From the NCBI GenBank assembly GCA_002077065.1, contig NAJO01000044.1, positions 300,382 to 364,381 of the forward strand: 64,000 nt of DNA, given 5' to 3'. The notes beneath the pieces were generated by a model. It searched no databases. It had not been told where the DNA came from and saw only the letters and a list, made by a program, of their open reading frames with translations. The stretch is from Cryoendolithus antarcticus. Taxonomy: Eukaryota; Ascomycota; Dothideomycetes; Cladosporiales; Cladosporiaceae. The position numbers were made by a program, and so were the translations under genes. Each line of letters starts with the position of its first letter. Position 1 is the stretch's first letter. Shown one piece after another: positions 22,698 through 34,052 of this stretch.

Positions 22698-23160
22698 GCT
22701 GTGTGTTCAGGCGCTCCCGCGCAATGCTCTCCGGGTACCAGCAACAGGCGCAAGTCGGCTCGAAGCAGTGGTTCTTCTCCTTGATGGTGGAGGTGCTGCC
22801 GGCGTGGTGCAAGGTTGGTCGAGTTAATAGCAATGAATTCCCGATGTGTCAAAGGAGTGTGGGTGTCGGCGACGATTCGTATGGCAAGATATGAGCAAGG
22901 CACACTTTCCTCATCTCTGGACTCTGGCCAGCTTGCACATGCCTCAAACACTACAACTCCCAGCCGGACGATCCCTTGCGGTCCGCAACATAAAGTTCGC
23001 GGATCAGAAGCTTGGCGTTTCATGGAAAGATGGTCCTGAGTCTCCACTTCAATTCCTGGAACTCGACGCTTACATTATTCACCATATTCATTCCATTGAT
23101 GAAGTATACCTGACCCTATGGGAGTCTTGAAGTCAACCCGATAAGCTCTAGCAATGCAAG
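22698..23160. other. intergenic, left edge of the biosynthetic cluster
   Basis: 463 bp upstream of ERD2 and downstream of the hydrolase. Nothing recognised; marks the change from housekeeping to accessory genes. Confidence 0.4.
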
Positions 23161-23880
23161 CTAGCACGCGACAGCCACAGCACAAGCAACCTGTCTGATC
23201 CCAGCAATGGCCTTCCCGCTGTCGAGTGGCGTGTTCGGGCAATGATGCCCTCCATCGAACTCGATCTTAATCATGCTCGCTTCATCATAGTGACCAGCCA
23301 TCATTCTCCTCCCCTTAGCCAGGTATGGGTCCTTCAGGCCATGTAAGTGCAGCGTCGGCTGCCTCAGCACAGCCTTTTCCTCTCCTCTCTTCACCGCCTC
23401 GTCATCAAGCCATCTCGTCACTTCCTCTGTCAAGTCCGAGCAGATGAACACGCCGAACTGCAGTTTGGGAAGCCAAGGAATCTCGCCGCCCTGCTGCTGC
23501 CACATCAACAACGTCGCCGCCACTGCACCCTGGCTGAACCCAACCACGCCCACGATCTCTGCCTCCGGATCCTTCTTGCCCGCTTCCCAGACCTCGACAG
23601 CACTTCTGACAGACGCGTGTAGGCTGCTGATGCCTGTCTCTCCGGCTCCAGTGTCTGGCGAGAACCAGCGGTAAAAAGGTCCTGCGCCTGCAAACAGCTG
23701 CATGCCAGGACCCGCTATTGAGGGGTTCGGCGCAGTGGCGAAGACGAAATCGAAGTCATGCTTGAGGGCTAGGCGGATGCGAGCTAGTTGGATCTTGAAG
23801 ATTGGCCCTGAGGAGCCGGCGCCGTGTAGGCAGAGGAGAGCTTTCTTGGGTGTGGGCTTTAAGGTGGCGGAGGGCGCCAT
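23161..23880 (-). CDS. FSH1-type serine hydrolase, candidate off-loading enzyme of the cluster
   Basis: An intronless 239-codon alpha/beta hydrolase of the FSH1 family. Visible are the strand/oxyanion motif ALLCLHGAGSSG (residues 14-25), nucleophile elbow GFSQGA with Ser116, acid GLKDPY with Asp184, and base GGHHCP with His212 or His213. Family members such as LovG release polyketides from fungal megasynthases by thioester hydrolysis. It lies divergently 344 bp from the trans enoyl reductase, inside the PKS-NRPS cluster. Because the PKS-NRPS lacks a terminal release domain, this is the obvious in-trans candidate (inference). It could instead be an editing hydrolase or an unrelated esterase. 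Probably cytosolic: no signal peptide. Confidence 0.85.
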   Translation of the reverse strand: MAPSATLKPTPKKALLCLHGAGSSGPIFKIQLARIRLALKHDFDFVFATAPNPSIAGPGMQLFAGAGPFYRWFSPDTGAGETGISSLHASVRSAVEVWEAGKKDPEAEIVGVVGFSQGAVAATLLMWQQQGGEIPWLPKLQFGVFICSDLTEEVTRWLDDEAVKRGEEKAVLRQPTLHLHGLKDPYLAKGRRMMAGHYDEASMIKIEFDGGHHCPNTPLDSGKAIAGIRQVACAVAVAC

Positions 23881-24224
23881 CGTGGGTGGCGGTGGGCTGT
23901 CCGACGGTATCTGCGTCAGTGACTGGTATCGTTGGGACTATTACGGCTACAGTGACCCTCCGAATCCAGCATGGCAACTTCGGCGTCATTCGTAACGAGC
24001 GTCGGTGTTTGCTGTGTCGGGGTTTCCGGCGCTCGACTCGGGCTGCCGCGATCCTTCGGACGACCAACACGGCCAACATGACCAACACAGTCGCGAAACG
24101 TATTCGCGACGAAAGGTGACGGACTATCTTCAACCACTTTGAGAGTGTCTGGCTTTGTGCACTTTCCGCCCCGCCCGACCAAACACCTGAAGCCACACAA
24201 CATTACGACTTCGCAACATTGAAG
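23881..24224. promoter_or_regulatory. bidirectional promoter, hydrolase / trans enoyl reductase
   Basis: 344 bp between divergent ATGs at 23880 (-) and 24225 (+). It contains the perfect inverted repeat at 24090-24110 and several CGG/TCGG triplets of the kind zinc-cluster regulators bind. Shared control of the two genes is inferred. Confidence 0.5.
24090..24110. promoter_or_regulatory. perfect 8-bp inverted repeat, candidate operator
   Basis: GTCGCGAA-ACGTA-TTCGCGAC: 8-bp arms, 5-base spacer, with TCG/CGA at the ends. It lies about 115 bp upstream of the enoyl reductase ATG and 210 bp from the hydrolase ATG. A symmetric TCG...CGA site suits a dimeric Zn2Cys6 protein such as the AflR-like factor encoded at 28795-30219. 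A half-site TCGCGAA also lies upstream of the PKS-NRPS (33765-33771). Binding itself is inference. Confidence 0.45.
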
Positions 24225-25422
24225 ATGGGGAACCCGATACCTAAGGACGATTTCACGCTACCAAAGACACAGACTGCCGTCATCGTTAGCGACGATGGCA
24301 CTTTCAAGGTCTCACAAGATGCGCATGTTCCACAGCTCAAGTCAGACGAGTTCTACATCAAGACCGAAGCCGTCGCCATCAACCCTTCGGACACGAAGAT
24401 GCTAGGTGATTTCCAAACCAAAGGCGGGATTCTAGGCACAGACTACGCCGGTACAGTGATTGCTGTAGGCTCAGAGGTCACTGATGTTGTCATTGGCGAT
24501 CGCGTTTGCGGCGCAACTCACGCCATGCATGCGAATCGGCCTGACCGAGGTGCATTCGGACAGTACAACGTCAGCGCCAGTAAGATTTGGCTTAAGCTGC
24601 CAGCTGGGATGAGCATCGAGGCTGGAGCGTCCCTGCCGGCTGGTCTCTGTACGGCAGGTCAGGCGATTCGACAGCTTGGCTTGCCGTTGCCTGATGCTCC
24701 TGCTGAGAAGCCGAAGAAAGTGCTTGTGTACGGCGGAAGCACTGCGACGGGCACGCTAGCGATTCAGCTGCTAAAGCTGTGAGTGGCGATTCCGTGTTGC
24801 GCCGTAGGTACGAGCTGACGAGGTGAACAAGAGCGAAGCTGATCCCCATCACCACGTGCTCGCCCAAGAACTTTGACCTAGTAAAGTCCTACGGTGCGGC
24901 AGAAGTCTACGATTACAGTTCTCCAGGCTGTGCAGAGCTGATTGTAAGTTCCTCTCTGTCACTGTTACTACATCATCAACAAGGCTGACCCTCTCACCCT
25001 AGCGTAAGGACACAGCCAACAACCTCGCCTACACCCTCGACTGCATCACCACTCCCGAATCCACAACATTCTGCTACGCCGCGCTCGGTCGCGCAGGAGG
25101 ACGTTATGTCAGTCTAGACCCATACTCTACCTTCGCGGCGAATCGAAAAGCCGTAAAGGGAAGCTGGGTTCTTGGCCCGGCGATCTTCGGCGACGGGTCG
25201 TCTTGGCCTGCACCATATGGACGAGAAGGTGACGAGGAGCTGCGAGACTTTGGCACGAAGCTGTTTCAGGTGTGCGAAGACCTGATCGAGAAGGGTGAGC
25301 TGAGAGGTCATCCGTTGAGGGTCATTGAGGGTAGATGGGAGGACGTGTTGAAGGGAATGGAGTTGGTGAAGGCTGGGACGCTGAGTGGGGAGAAAGCTGT
25401 TGTGAGGCTTGTCGGAGTTTGA
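24225..25422 (+). CDS. trans-acting enoyl reductase (LovC-like, MDR superfamily)
   Basis: Three exons (24225-24778, 24832-24943, 25003-25422) encode 361 residues, matching the roughly 360-residue LovC/ApdC/TenC class. The start is [10 protein letters not shown]; upstream in-frame sequence has no ATG. The GroES-like half contains [11 protein letters not shown] and [15 protein letters not shown]. The NADPH fold has [20 protein letters not shown], the GGSxATG form typical of fungal trans-ERs. There are no Zn-ligand cysteines of true alcohol dehydrogenases. In lovastatin, tenellin and equisetin pathways such enzymes reduce selected enoyl-ACP intermediates because the PKS's own ER is absent, as in this PKS-NRPS. 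A stand-alone quinone reductase is the alternative, but the context favours a trans-ER. Confidence 0.87.
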
Positions 25423-26030
25423 GTGCCGTGCAACAGGATGTATGAAGTACTCAGATAGATGCATTCAGGTCGCTATCGCAAGGCCGTTGTACGTGGGGTC
25501 CTCATAACAGTGATTCGCATGGTCGGTTGAGCTTATGAACTCACACTGCGGGTCTCTGTGATGGGCAACGCTGCTACAGGCAGCACCGCGACAGTGTATA
25601 CGCAGCTACACGGTCAGCAAGAGTTAATGACATCTTGTCAAGGGATTTTTCACGGCAGCCCTATCTGCGTTTCGTTATTGTGGTGCTATATATCCTAGCA
25701 TCGTTGGCAATGAGGACCTCAGTAGTGGTACGCTTTTCTGTCATTTGTGTGTCTGCCACACTGTCAGCAGAATTTTTCATCGTGCTCATTATTGACATGT
25801 ATTATGATGTATATGTAAGGTAGAGAAGATAGGAGGCTGTAAGAGTGTTGACAGGTACTCATAAGCGCATTTTGGCTTTTGCCCATCCCTGTCCCGCACG
25901 CTTCTTTGCACCACATGTCTTGACACCCGCGAACCGCATAAACGACTCCAATACATTGGCTGGGCTGATGGTCTGTTACTGATTTTACCTATAGTGGACT
26001 TACGGCCGGCTTCATACACCGATAATCGTA
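25423..26030. other. intergenic between convergent trans-ER and MFS genes
   Basis: 608 bp, AT-richer around 25620-25840; short frames only. Nothing recognised. Confidence 0.45.
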
Positions 26031-28003
26031 CTACCCACCGGCCTCCTTCAAGTCCTTGAACGTCCTCGGATTCCGCTGCCATATCATCGCGCAACAGCAT
26101 AGACTCACAATCGCGACTCCCAGGCAGACCACCAGCTGGATGCGGAATGCGTTCGCAAAAGAGAGTCCGACAGCCTGAACTTGTCTTGGGTCCAAGCTTC
26201 CGATCGAATTCAGGCTGCGCTTCAAGTCACTCAGCTGCTGTGGAGTCAACGTCCCGTTTAGATCAACATTGAGTCGCGCATTCAGTATGATAGTTGCGAT
26301 TGCGAGGCCCAAGTTTCCCCCCAAGATCCTGGTCTGTGCTTGTACGCCTTGTGCTGATGCTGTGCCGTGTCAGCGTGGGTCCGCATATACACTCTGCAGG
26401 CGATCTCACCCGAGTCAAGCTGACTTGCAGATAGCTTGACTACTATAGTGCCTGACACGAGGACGCCGCCTATGCCGAATCCGAGGATGACTTGGTAGCC
26501 GTATAATGCTGCGGGCACAGTGGCTGACTTGCTGACGAAGGCTAGTAGACCGCAGCCCAATGCGGTGAAGGCGGAGAAGACTGTGATGGTCTCGAAGGAC
26601 CTGTTCTTTGCCCCAGATGACAAAAAGCCTGCTATGCCGCTAGCTGCGCACGTGTTAGTATGACCCCAAGGATAACGGACTACGCCAGCTACTGCGACAG
26701 AACCAGACTCACAGACGGCGGCGGATCCAAGAAACGGTAGCAGATCAATTCCAGCTCCCTGCGCAGTACGCCCGTTCACAATCTGCAGTCGCTCGCTGAG
26801 TTCGATGAGAATGACGTAGAGCACGTAGCCAGATAGCATAGCAACGCTGTTTACATGTCAGCAAGTGTCGATCAAATGAAAGGCAGAACACTTCACCCAC
26901 AGAAATGCACCCAGTAAGACCCGGTCCTTGATCACCCTTGTGTGAAACAAAGGGCTGATCTTCCGTGGCGTCTTCGATAAGAACCAGATCCAGGTGCCAA
27001 AGACAACAGCCGCGACTGCCCCGCCCACAAGGCATCCGATGATAGTAGGCGAGGACCATGCATACGTATCAGAACCAGCTTCCTGAAGTGCGAACACAGT
27101 AAGCACGGTCGTGCCGATGATCAGCAGCGCACCGATGAAGTCTAGTTGAGACCACGTGATCCGGCCAGCAATGTCCTGCTTCGGCCAGGTGGCCAGCATG
27201 ACGGCTATAGCGAAAACTCCGCATGGCACGTTGAACAGGAAGCACCATCGCCATGAGCTTTGCGTAGTGATTACACCGCCAATTGTCGGTCCCCTGTTCG
27301 AGTCAGCAAAGAAAAGTCAGAGTCTGACTACATCGACTGACAGAATGGACGAGCATGTGAAGACCAGTCCAGACACAGCGGACATGAACCCGAACAGCTC
27401 TGCAGGTGTTATTTCGGGTATGACCGTTAGCGGAAGCGAGTATACGCCCGCCGCCCCCAAGCCTTGGATGGCGCGGAAGATGACAAGCTGATTGATCGAT
27501 GTCGAAAGACCGGCGCCTAGTGAACCCACAGTAAGGATCGCGACTGCCTGAGCGCTTGTCAGTCGTGCTATTACGCAAGTGAACGGGTCATCTTACCCAG
27601 ATGGAAGCCCACTTGCGGCCTATGACATCTGAGACACGTGCAAATATGAGGGCGAATCCTGGGCATGTCAGTGTGGAGTCTTGTAATCAGCCCTCGAATC
27701 CTTCAAACTTACCGAGATCAACGAGCAGGTAGGCAAGCACCACCCACTGCAAACGGACAAAATCATCGAAGTGGGCTCCGATTGTGACCAGGGCGGTGGC
27801 GACGACGCTACTGTCGATGGCGCCAAGGAAGAGAGCAAAACACAGGCTGCATGGTAGAACCGTCAGCCAGGAACCAGAGCGCTTGTGAACCTGCCGCACC
27901 TGAACAACACTGCGTAGTAGCGCCAACCTCTGAGCGTGGGATCGTGCCTGCGTGTCTCGCCAGTGACTTCTGCAGTCTGGTCTTCCGAGTCGAAGCGGTC
28001 CAT
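26031..28003 (-). CDS. MFS drug:H+ antiporter (DHA2, 14-TM), cluster exporter
   Basis: Eight minus-strand exons (28003-27900, 27846-27713, 27658-27597, 27547-27342, 27293-26901, 26846-26713, 26643-26410, 26359-26031) give 531 residues with continuous frame. Start MDRFDSEDQTAEV. Motif D1-like ALFLGAIDSSVVATAL lies in TM1, the A-motif GFALIFARVSDVIGRKWAS between TM2 and TM3, and the motif C region is GLVFTCSSILGPTIGG. RILGGNLGLAIATIIL belongs to the late helices. These are marks of the 14-TM DHA2 exporters common in fungal metabolite clusters. Role: likely efflux of the cluster product, giving self-protection. It is divergent from the zinc-cluster regulator across a 791-bp promoter region. Confidence 0.88.
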
Positions 28004-28794
28004 GCTCGCTAAAGATCGTCGTAGTGGGGAGGGGAGACCAACGAGGGAGAGTCCAGTCTGTGGCAAGTTGGCCAACGCAGAGCAGATCACTGCTTGTACA
28101 CACTCATTCTGGATACGACACGAACGCGTTAGCGGCACAGTGTCGCAGGAGCAGGTCGTTCGTGCAGCTACCGATGCCGAACGCGGAAACAGGCGAGATT
28201 CTGCCGTTCGGCGACTTACGGCGTTTCGTCAGACCAACGCTGATGTTGGTAGGTGGAGAGGCGCCGAGCCCATAAGCTCGTAAGTCAAGCATAGCGGAAG
28301 GCATGTCCGTGTGCCGCTGTGTAACAGGCAGGGGACGGGTCGCGCCTGCCGCCGTGCAATGCGAGATCAGGCCGTTGAGATGGGGACCTGACCCCAGATC
28401 AGCTATCTAGATCATCGCCTGGAAGCTACATCCTTCGTCGCCAAACGTGTACTGCACTAGTGCGAATGCCGCAGGTTCATCAGCTGCACGTGTACCATGG
28501 CCGTGGGTAAATTGCTGCGATTGGCCCTGTCGCACATGCAGAGGTGAGGCATGTCGATATTGCTTTGCCTACTGCAGGATCGCTGTGGGACATTACGATC
28601 GTACAGATGTCGTGACAGCGCAGACGGCCATGCTTATATGCTCGGCGGTGTGACCCAGTCAAGCCAGCATGTCGTTCCCGCAGCACTTTGATTCCCTGCG
28701 CGTGATATCATTAATCGTTGATTGAGTGCTTCTCCGCAAACCACCGAGCGGCCCAGGGCTGATCGTAGACTCCGGTGTCCGCTCCCACTTCGCC
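28004..28794. promoter_or_regulatory. bidirectional promoter region, MFS exporter / regulator
   Basis: 791 bp between divergent starts. It holds an 8-bp inverted repeat at 28176-28212; no coding signal was seen. Confidence 0.45.
28176..28212. promoter_or_regulatory. inverted repeat GCCGAACG / CGTTCGGC
   Basis: Arms GCCGAACG (28176-28183) and CGTTCGGC (28205-28212), perfect over 8 bp with a 21-base spacer. The CCG...CGG ends are everted, a layout used by some zinc-cluster dimers. It lies 173 bp from the MFS ATG. Function inferred only. Confidence 0.3.
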
Positions 28795-30219
28795 ATGGCG
28801 ACAACGAGCTACACTACAACTCGCGCGTTGCGACGGAGCTGCGATAGATGTCATGTGTCGAAACTTGCCTGTCAGCGCCCAGATACAGGCATACATTCGC
28901 CATGCGTCCGTTGTGCAAGAGCTTCTGTCACATGTACAACAAGCCCCAGAGCCGCGAGGCGCTACCGAAATCCCCGCGCGAAGGTGCTTTCTTCAATCGT
29001 AGACTCTGCTCAACGGCAGCCCTCACCTCTAAGCAGTGGAGCTCGATCTGGCATCTTTGATTTTGACGATGATGGACCTGGCTTCACCTTCGATGCGGCT
29101 GGTAACGACTTTGGCCTAAATGTCGAGCACGACTTGAGCTGGCTGAGTGGCAATCACGGCGATGTGGACTCTGGCTATACCACTGCGAGCTTGACGAACG
29201 AGACCCGAGGTAGTATAGACGCGACCGTAGCGTGGGACTCGCTGTGGTGCCCTCCGGATGACTCGCAAGATCTTGCGCTACCCAGCACAGCTGGCCGCAA
29301 CACCTTCTCGCACGACCTCACGGAATTAAGTGAGCAGCTACAAGGCGAGCTCGATCAGACTAAGCTTGATCAGAATGATAGCGATGCTGACCGATGTATG
29401 TTGCCGTAGACCTCAAACCTTGGGCGCGACTGATATTCTACAGATAAAGTTGGACGGGAGCTACAAGGCTTGCAACGTTTATTGGCATTGCTTCGGGACT
29501 CTGGCCGAAGTCGACTCTATGGTACAAAGACGAACAACAGTGGCTCCTTCAGTGTACCATTCAGTACGCCCGAAGCAATGTTGGCCATTCATTGCTACAC
29601 ATTGACCATACGAAGTCTGCTAAGCACCTGCTCCCGCCTCCTCGAGCTGTGCGAAGTAAGAACAGTCGGCGAACTGAGTACGGGCGACGCGACCGAGGCT
29701 ATGGCGGTACGGTCATGGCTTCCAGAGACTTCACCAGCATCGATCAGCTCGCCACCTGGTCACTCAAGTTTCTCGGCTCAGATCGATCCCCAATTGACTT
29801 TAGGCAATGTTTCGAGCTGGCTACATCCTCGTCAGCACACCAGGCGCTGCGCAGCCGACACCATCAAGGTTGCCCTTTCACTGTTGTACCAGGTCGAGCA
29901 GCATCTGGGTTTGCCACGGAACACAGGCATCCTCAGCGACAAGGAGCTGTCGACGGTGCTACGAATCAGTTCTTCGGATCGGGCTGAAAGGGGTAGCAGC
30001 CAAGCGTCCGATCCCTGGCAGTTCGATGCACCCACTATGGCCGAACCGCAAAGTTCGTCGACGCCTTCACACATGCAGCAATCACTATGTGCCCGTCTAG
30101 CAGCTGTGATCTGGGCCGAAGAACCTGGGACTGGGAGGACGGGCCATGCCACTAATGACACACCACTCGCACAATTACGCCGCTTGAGCAAGAACATCAT
30201 CTTTTGGCGCTCGAACTAA
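28795..30219 (+). CDS. AflR-like Zn2Cys6 transcription factor, cluster regulator
   Basis: Two exons (28795-29395 and 29444-30219; donor GTATGT, acceptor CTACAG) encode 458 residues. The zinc cluster near the N-terminus is C16-x2-C19-x6-C26-x10-C37-x2-C40-x6-C47, preceded by the basic TRALRRSCDRC, as in AflR-type regulators. The middle is acidic (FDFDDDGPGFTFD) and may activate transcription. The C-terminal half (MLAIHCYTLTIRSLLSTCSRLLEL..., VALSLLYQVEQHLGLP, LAQLRRLSKNIIF) resembles the AflR C-terminal domain. It is likely nuclear and pathway-specific, placed between exporter and tailoring genes. The frame ends soon after LSKNIIF; a frame one base over continues with a leucine-rich helix (LALELSREAGLL), so the C-terminus might be cut by a frameshift. 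Confidence 0.83.
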
Positions 30220-31848
30220 GCAGAGAAGCTGGTCTTCTCCAGGAACCTTGTCACGAAGCACTTAGCAACCATACTAGGTTCAATTGCTGGAATCGCACGG
30301 CGTCATTTCCGCTTACTCCGTCGACTACTTGTCTTCCCGCTACTGGCACCCAGTGCGCTACATTGACCGTCAACTTCGAACCAGACGATCAGAGACGCGG
30401 CTGCGCTCTGCAGCAACCTATCCAGGATGCGAAGGGAGTCCGTGGGATGCTTGACTACACCGCGATCGTCATGAGGCTCCAGGTACGCGTATGAGATCGG
30501 ATCGTCATAGGGAATTTGCAGCTAGATTCGCTGCCATCGTCACCTGCTGTAAATGCTGCATTCCGGCGCGATTGACAGCTGTATAGGGAGGAACTTGACC
30601 GTGAGCGACTGTACGAGCATGGGGGAGCAAAGATACAGCCAAGGATGCAGCGGTTCGGTCTATCCTCCGACGCCGCATAAAGTCGGTCGATCTCGCCTAG
30701 GGGATGGTCTGGAAAATTAGAATACACTGTTGACCAGGACGCTAGACTTGCAGTGCACTTGGAGCAGCTTCGTGCTTCCCTGATAGATTACATTCACGAG
30801 TGACCTGTATACAACGAATGAATCCCGGGCCTTTGAGGAATGTCAAGCACCGACTTCCGGCCGTGCTTGTGCATGTGCCGCAGATGCGAGCTATAGCTCG
30901 AACTCGTGGGAAGCTCCGACGTAACGGGAACTTGCGCGCCCACCTACTCAGTAGCCAGGTCTGTCTTGGACCCCCACGTGCTAAAGGTGCACTAGGAGAG
31001 CTCAGGGCGAGCCATCTCATCAGCGTTGATTCTTGAATCGTCGCTTGTTCCAACCCGTGAAGGAAGGTGAAATGTGCTGACATGCAAGCCTAAGGCTCTA
31101 GATCCGCGCAAGCATACCAAGCAATTACAGAGATACACGCCACGCATATGCATATGCAGATGCAGACCTGTCAAGTCGCTAGCAGATTAGCCGCAGGATG
31201 CACGTTAGGAAGGATTGTAATCCCTGTCACACGTGCACCGTTTCCCGTTTGCCCGTTGTCCAAACGGGTGTGACATTACGACATCGATCGTTTCCGTCGG
31301 GGCTGCTCCCGCTCCTGCAAGGGCAGGCGAAGGATTGCATACAAGAAGCGAACGTATGCCCAGTAGCAAGCTCACACCAGAGCTGAGGCCAACACCTCCA
31401 ACATGCAGTCAGGAACCGCAGCCGCTGGGCCTGGTGGCCTCTGCGCCAGGCTAACGATCTAATATTCACCGGCAGTTGCCCTCGTTACAGTCTGGAGGCC
31501 ACATCAGCATTTGCTGAGCGGCTTACCTGTTATCGTGTGTCATTCCCTGGACTACTTGCCATGTGGATCCCGGCGTTGGATGCTTCGATCAGTTCGGAGG
31601 ACCACTCGGCGTATGGCGAAGTTCGGTGTGCTCCGCGATGGACGCAAGGAGATGGCTACAGCGCTCCGTGAGACACACTCGGCGGCGGCGGCGCTTCAAC
31701 ACGCCGTGGAGGGCCCGAGTGTGCGCGCTCAGGACCGACACTGAAGAATCGAGCGGTCGGTCGAACTCGTCTTACCTTGACTCATGCGTGACGGGGGAAG
31801 TACGCTGAGTCTCGGGTAACTTTTCACGCTTTGGCGACAAGCGGCACG
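30220..31848. other. 1.6-kb intergenic region inside the cluster
   Basis: No frame with family resemblance, splice logic or good context on either strand. It may contain the promoter of the FAD monooxygenase and possibly a decayed gene. Confidence 0.45.
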
Positions 31849-33159
31849 ATGTCGACTGAAAACTTCCAAGTCGCGATTGTAGGAGCGGGACCTGCTGGTC
31901 TACTGTACGTTGACTGACTACGTTCGTAGTGGCACAAGAGGTGCTGACATGATAACAGCTTAGCAATTCGCCTACACCAGGCTGAAGTCTCTTTCTCGAT
32001 CTTCGAGGGTCGGACTCGCGAGCAGCTGCTGCAGCAACAAGGACGTAGTCTTGATTTGCATCCCCGCTCTGGCTTGGCAGCACTAGATGCCTGTGGACTG
32101 AAGTCAGCCGTCTTCGCCCACGCGAGGCAAGAAGCAAACGGAGTGACTGTCACCGACAAGAGACTGCAATCTTGGTTCTCTTACCCGGGTGGCTCACGCA
32201 ATCCTCACGTAGATCGAGAGGACTTGATCCAACTTCTCGTTGATGCAGTCCCCGCGGAGAACTTCCGATGGAACCACAAGCTCGAGCGAGTCGACCAAGA
32301 CAACAGCTTACTGTTCCGAGATGGCAGCAGATCCGAGCCATTCAGCTTTGTTGTAGGCGCAGACGGAGCCTGGAGTCGCGTCAGGGCGGCTCTCAGTCCT
32401 CGACTGCCGGAGTACACCGGAATCGCTGGTCAGACATTTGTGGTTACGAACAGATCCGCGCTGGACTCACCTATACTCCGCAACATGCCTCGAACCGGGT
32501 CGGTATTCTCATTCTCCGACAAGAAAGCTTTCATCGTTCACTACATGAGCAAGGATCGCGCGAGTGTCACACTTTTCCAAACAGATTACAAGCCGCCAGA
32601 CCGCGGTGCAGAGATCGATCCGGTCGATGAGATCAAACGCACACGACGTCTCTACGAGGACTGGGATGTCCAATTCGTTCGGCTCCTCGAGCATGTAGAT
32701 CCAGCCAGTATGGAATCATGGCAGCTGCACATGATGCCACTCGACTTCGACTGGCCTGTCAATCCATGCTGCATAGTGATCGGGGACGCCGCTTCCTTAC
32801 GATCGCCATTCGGTGGCGAGGGCGTAAATCTGGCGCTGCAAGACGCCTTCGAGCTCTCTGGGACACTCATCACCGCTGCGAAGGCGCCCGCGAACAAGAG
32901 ACAGCAGATACTTGAGCAAGAAGTGTCAAAGTTCCAGCGCACGATGCTAGATCGAGGGCATCTCGCGCAGAAGCTTGCCAAGGATATGCAGGCAGCCATG
33001 ATGGACTCGAGCACAGCACCGAGGGGCACGGTGGCAGACTGGGTCATGCAGAGAGCTCGCTACGAGTTCTCGTTCAAATCGAAGTGGTGGAGGATGATGT
33101 TGCCCATTCTGGACATTGGTGTGCACGCCTATTACGCTGGGGTGCGGTTGTTGCGTTGA
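31849..33159 (+). CDS. FAD-dependent monooxygenase, cluster tailoring enzyme
   Basis: Two exons (31849-31904, 31959-33159; 54-bp intron) encode 418 residues. Rossmann motif VAIVGAGPAGLLLAIRL (G12, G14, G17) spans the intron. The DG motif is VVGADGAWSRVR, and the GD motif CIVIGDAASLRSPFGGEGVNLALQD lies near residues 290-315. This is the class A (PHBH/TetX-like) flavoprotein monooxygenase plan, using NAD(P)H and O2 for hydroxylation or epoxidation. It lies 893 bp upstream of the PKS-NRPS on the same strand. In the pyranonigrin pathway as I recall it, a FAD monooxygenase oxidises the PKS-NRPS product before pyrone closure; a comparable step here is inference. No signal peptide; the C-terminus has a short hydrophobic run. 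Confidence 0.86.
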
Positions 33160-34052
33160 CGGGATAGTTGTCAGCGGTATTTCTGCACATCCCCCGACTT
33201 CTCGTTATTGCGGTCCATAACGACGAGCTCCGGAACATCGCGACTAGACAGCTACATACCAGTCAGAGAATATAATGGACAGGACCTATCATATCATGCA
33301 GTCCGAGTATCAAATTTCTCGCTCGTGCGATAGCATTGTTTGTGTAGAGCCTTGAAATTGGTGCCGCTCTTGACATGTGCATAGCGAGATTGCCACAGCT
33401 CTTGTCTGATGATGCCGGGTAGCTGCTATGGCAGGCCTGATCTATACACGTGGCATATACTGCGAGCTCATCTATGAAATTAGACCTATGGAACGTGGCC
33501 TACGTTATTCTGCTGCCACGTTTTCTGAAGTGATCGCTGAAAGTCTGTCCCGCGAGAGTCCCGCAGACTTGACTCAAGAATGCCGCCCACCAGCTTCCAT
33601 TATCGGCTGCGACAACAGCTCAAGCGTCGCGCTCTCCACGTATCTTCTCGCGGCCATGACAGTCGAGCATCACAGACATAGCACGGCTTGATCTTGGTTT
33701 GCCAATCGAAGTCTGGAGCGCCCATCTCGGCGTTTGTGAAGCAACGCGCGTGGGCACCAACACCTCGCGAAGGACGCCGAGCGTACTGATCCTTTCGGGG
33801 TCATCTTGACCTTCAATAACTCGGAGACGGTGTTTTGGTGTTCGGTATCGCACTTACGCCGACCTGAAGCCCCAGCATGTTGGCCGCATCTGCCTGGGCG
33901 ATGCCTATCGCGGTCGCACCGGCGGCAGACTGGTGCTTCGTGCGTCGTGTCTATACCTCTGCTCTGCAGTATTCCCTTCAGTCTCTTCCCTGTCCCTGGT
34001 TCATTGCATCTGAAACAAGACCCTCATTCCCTCACTCTACACGCTCGTTACC
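33160..34052. promoter_or_regulatory. promoter region of the PKS-NRPS
   Basis: 893 bp, gene-free. Contains TCGCGAA at 33765-33771, identical to one arm of the operator-like palindrome at 24090-24110, about 285 bp before the start codon. The last 100 bases are CT-rich before ACCATGG. Confidence 0.4.

Noticed and set aside
24225..25422. Zinc alcohol dehydrogenase reading of the MDR gene
   Set aside because: Catalytic and structural zinc cysteines are missing; the GGSxATG motif and context indicate a trans enoyl reductase.
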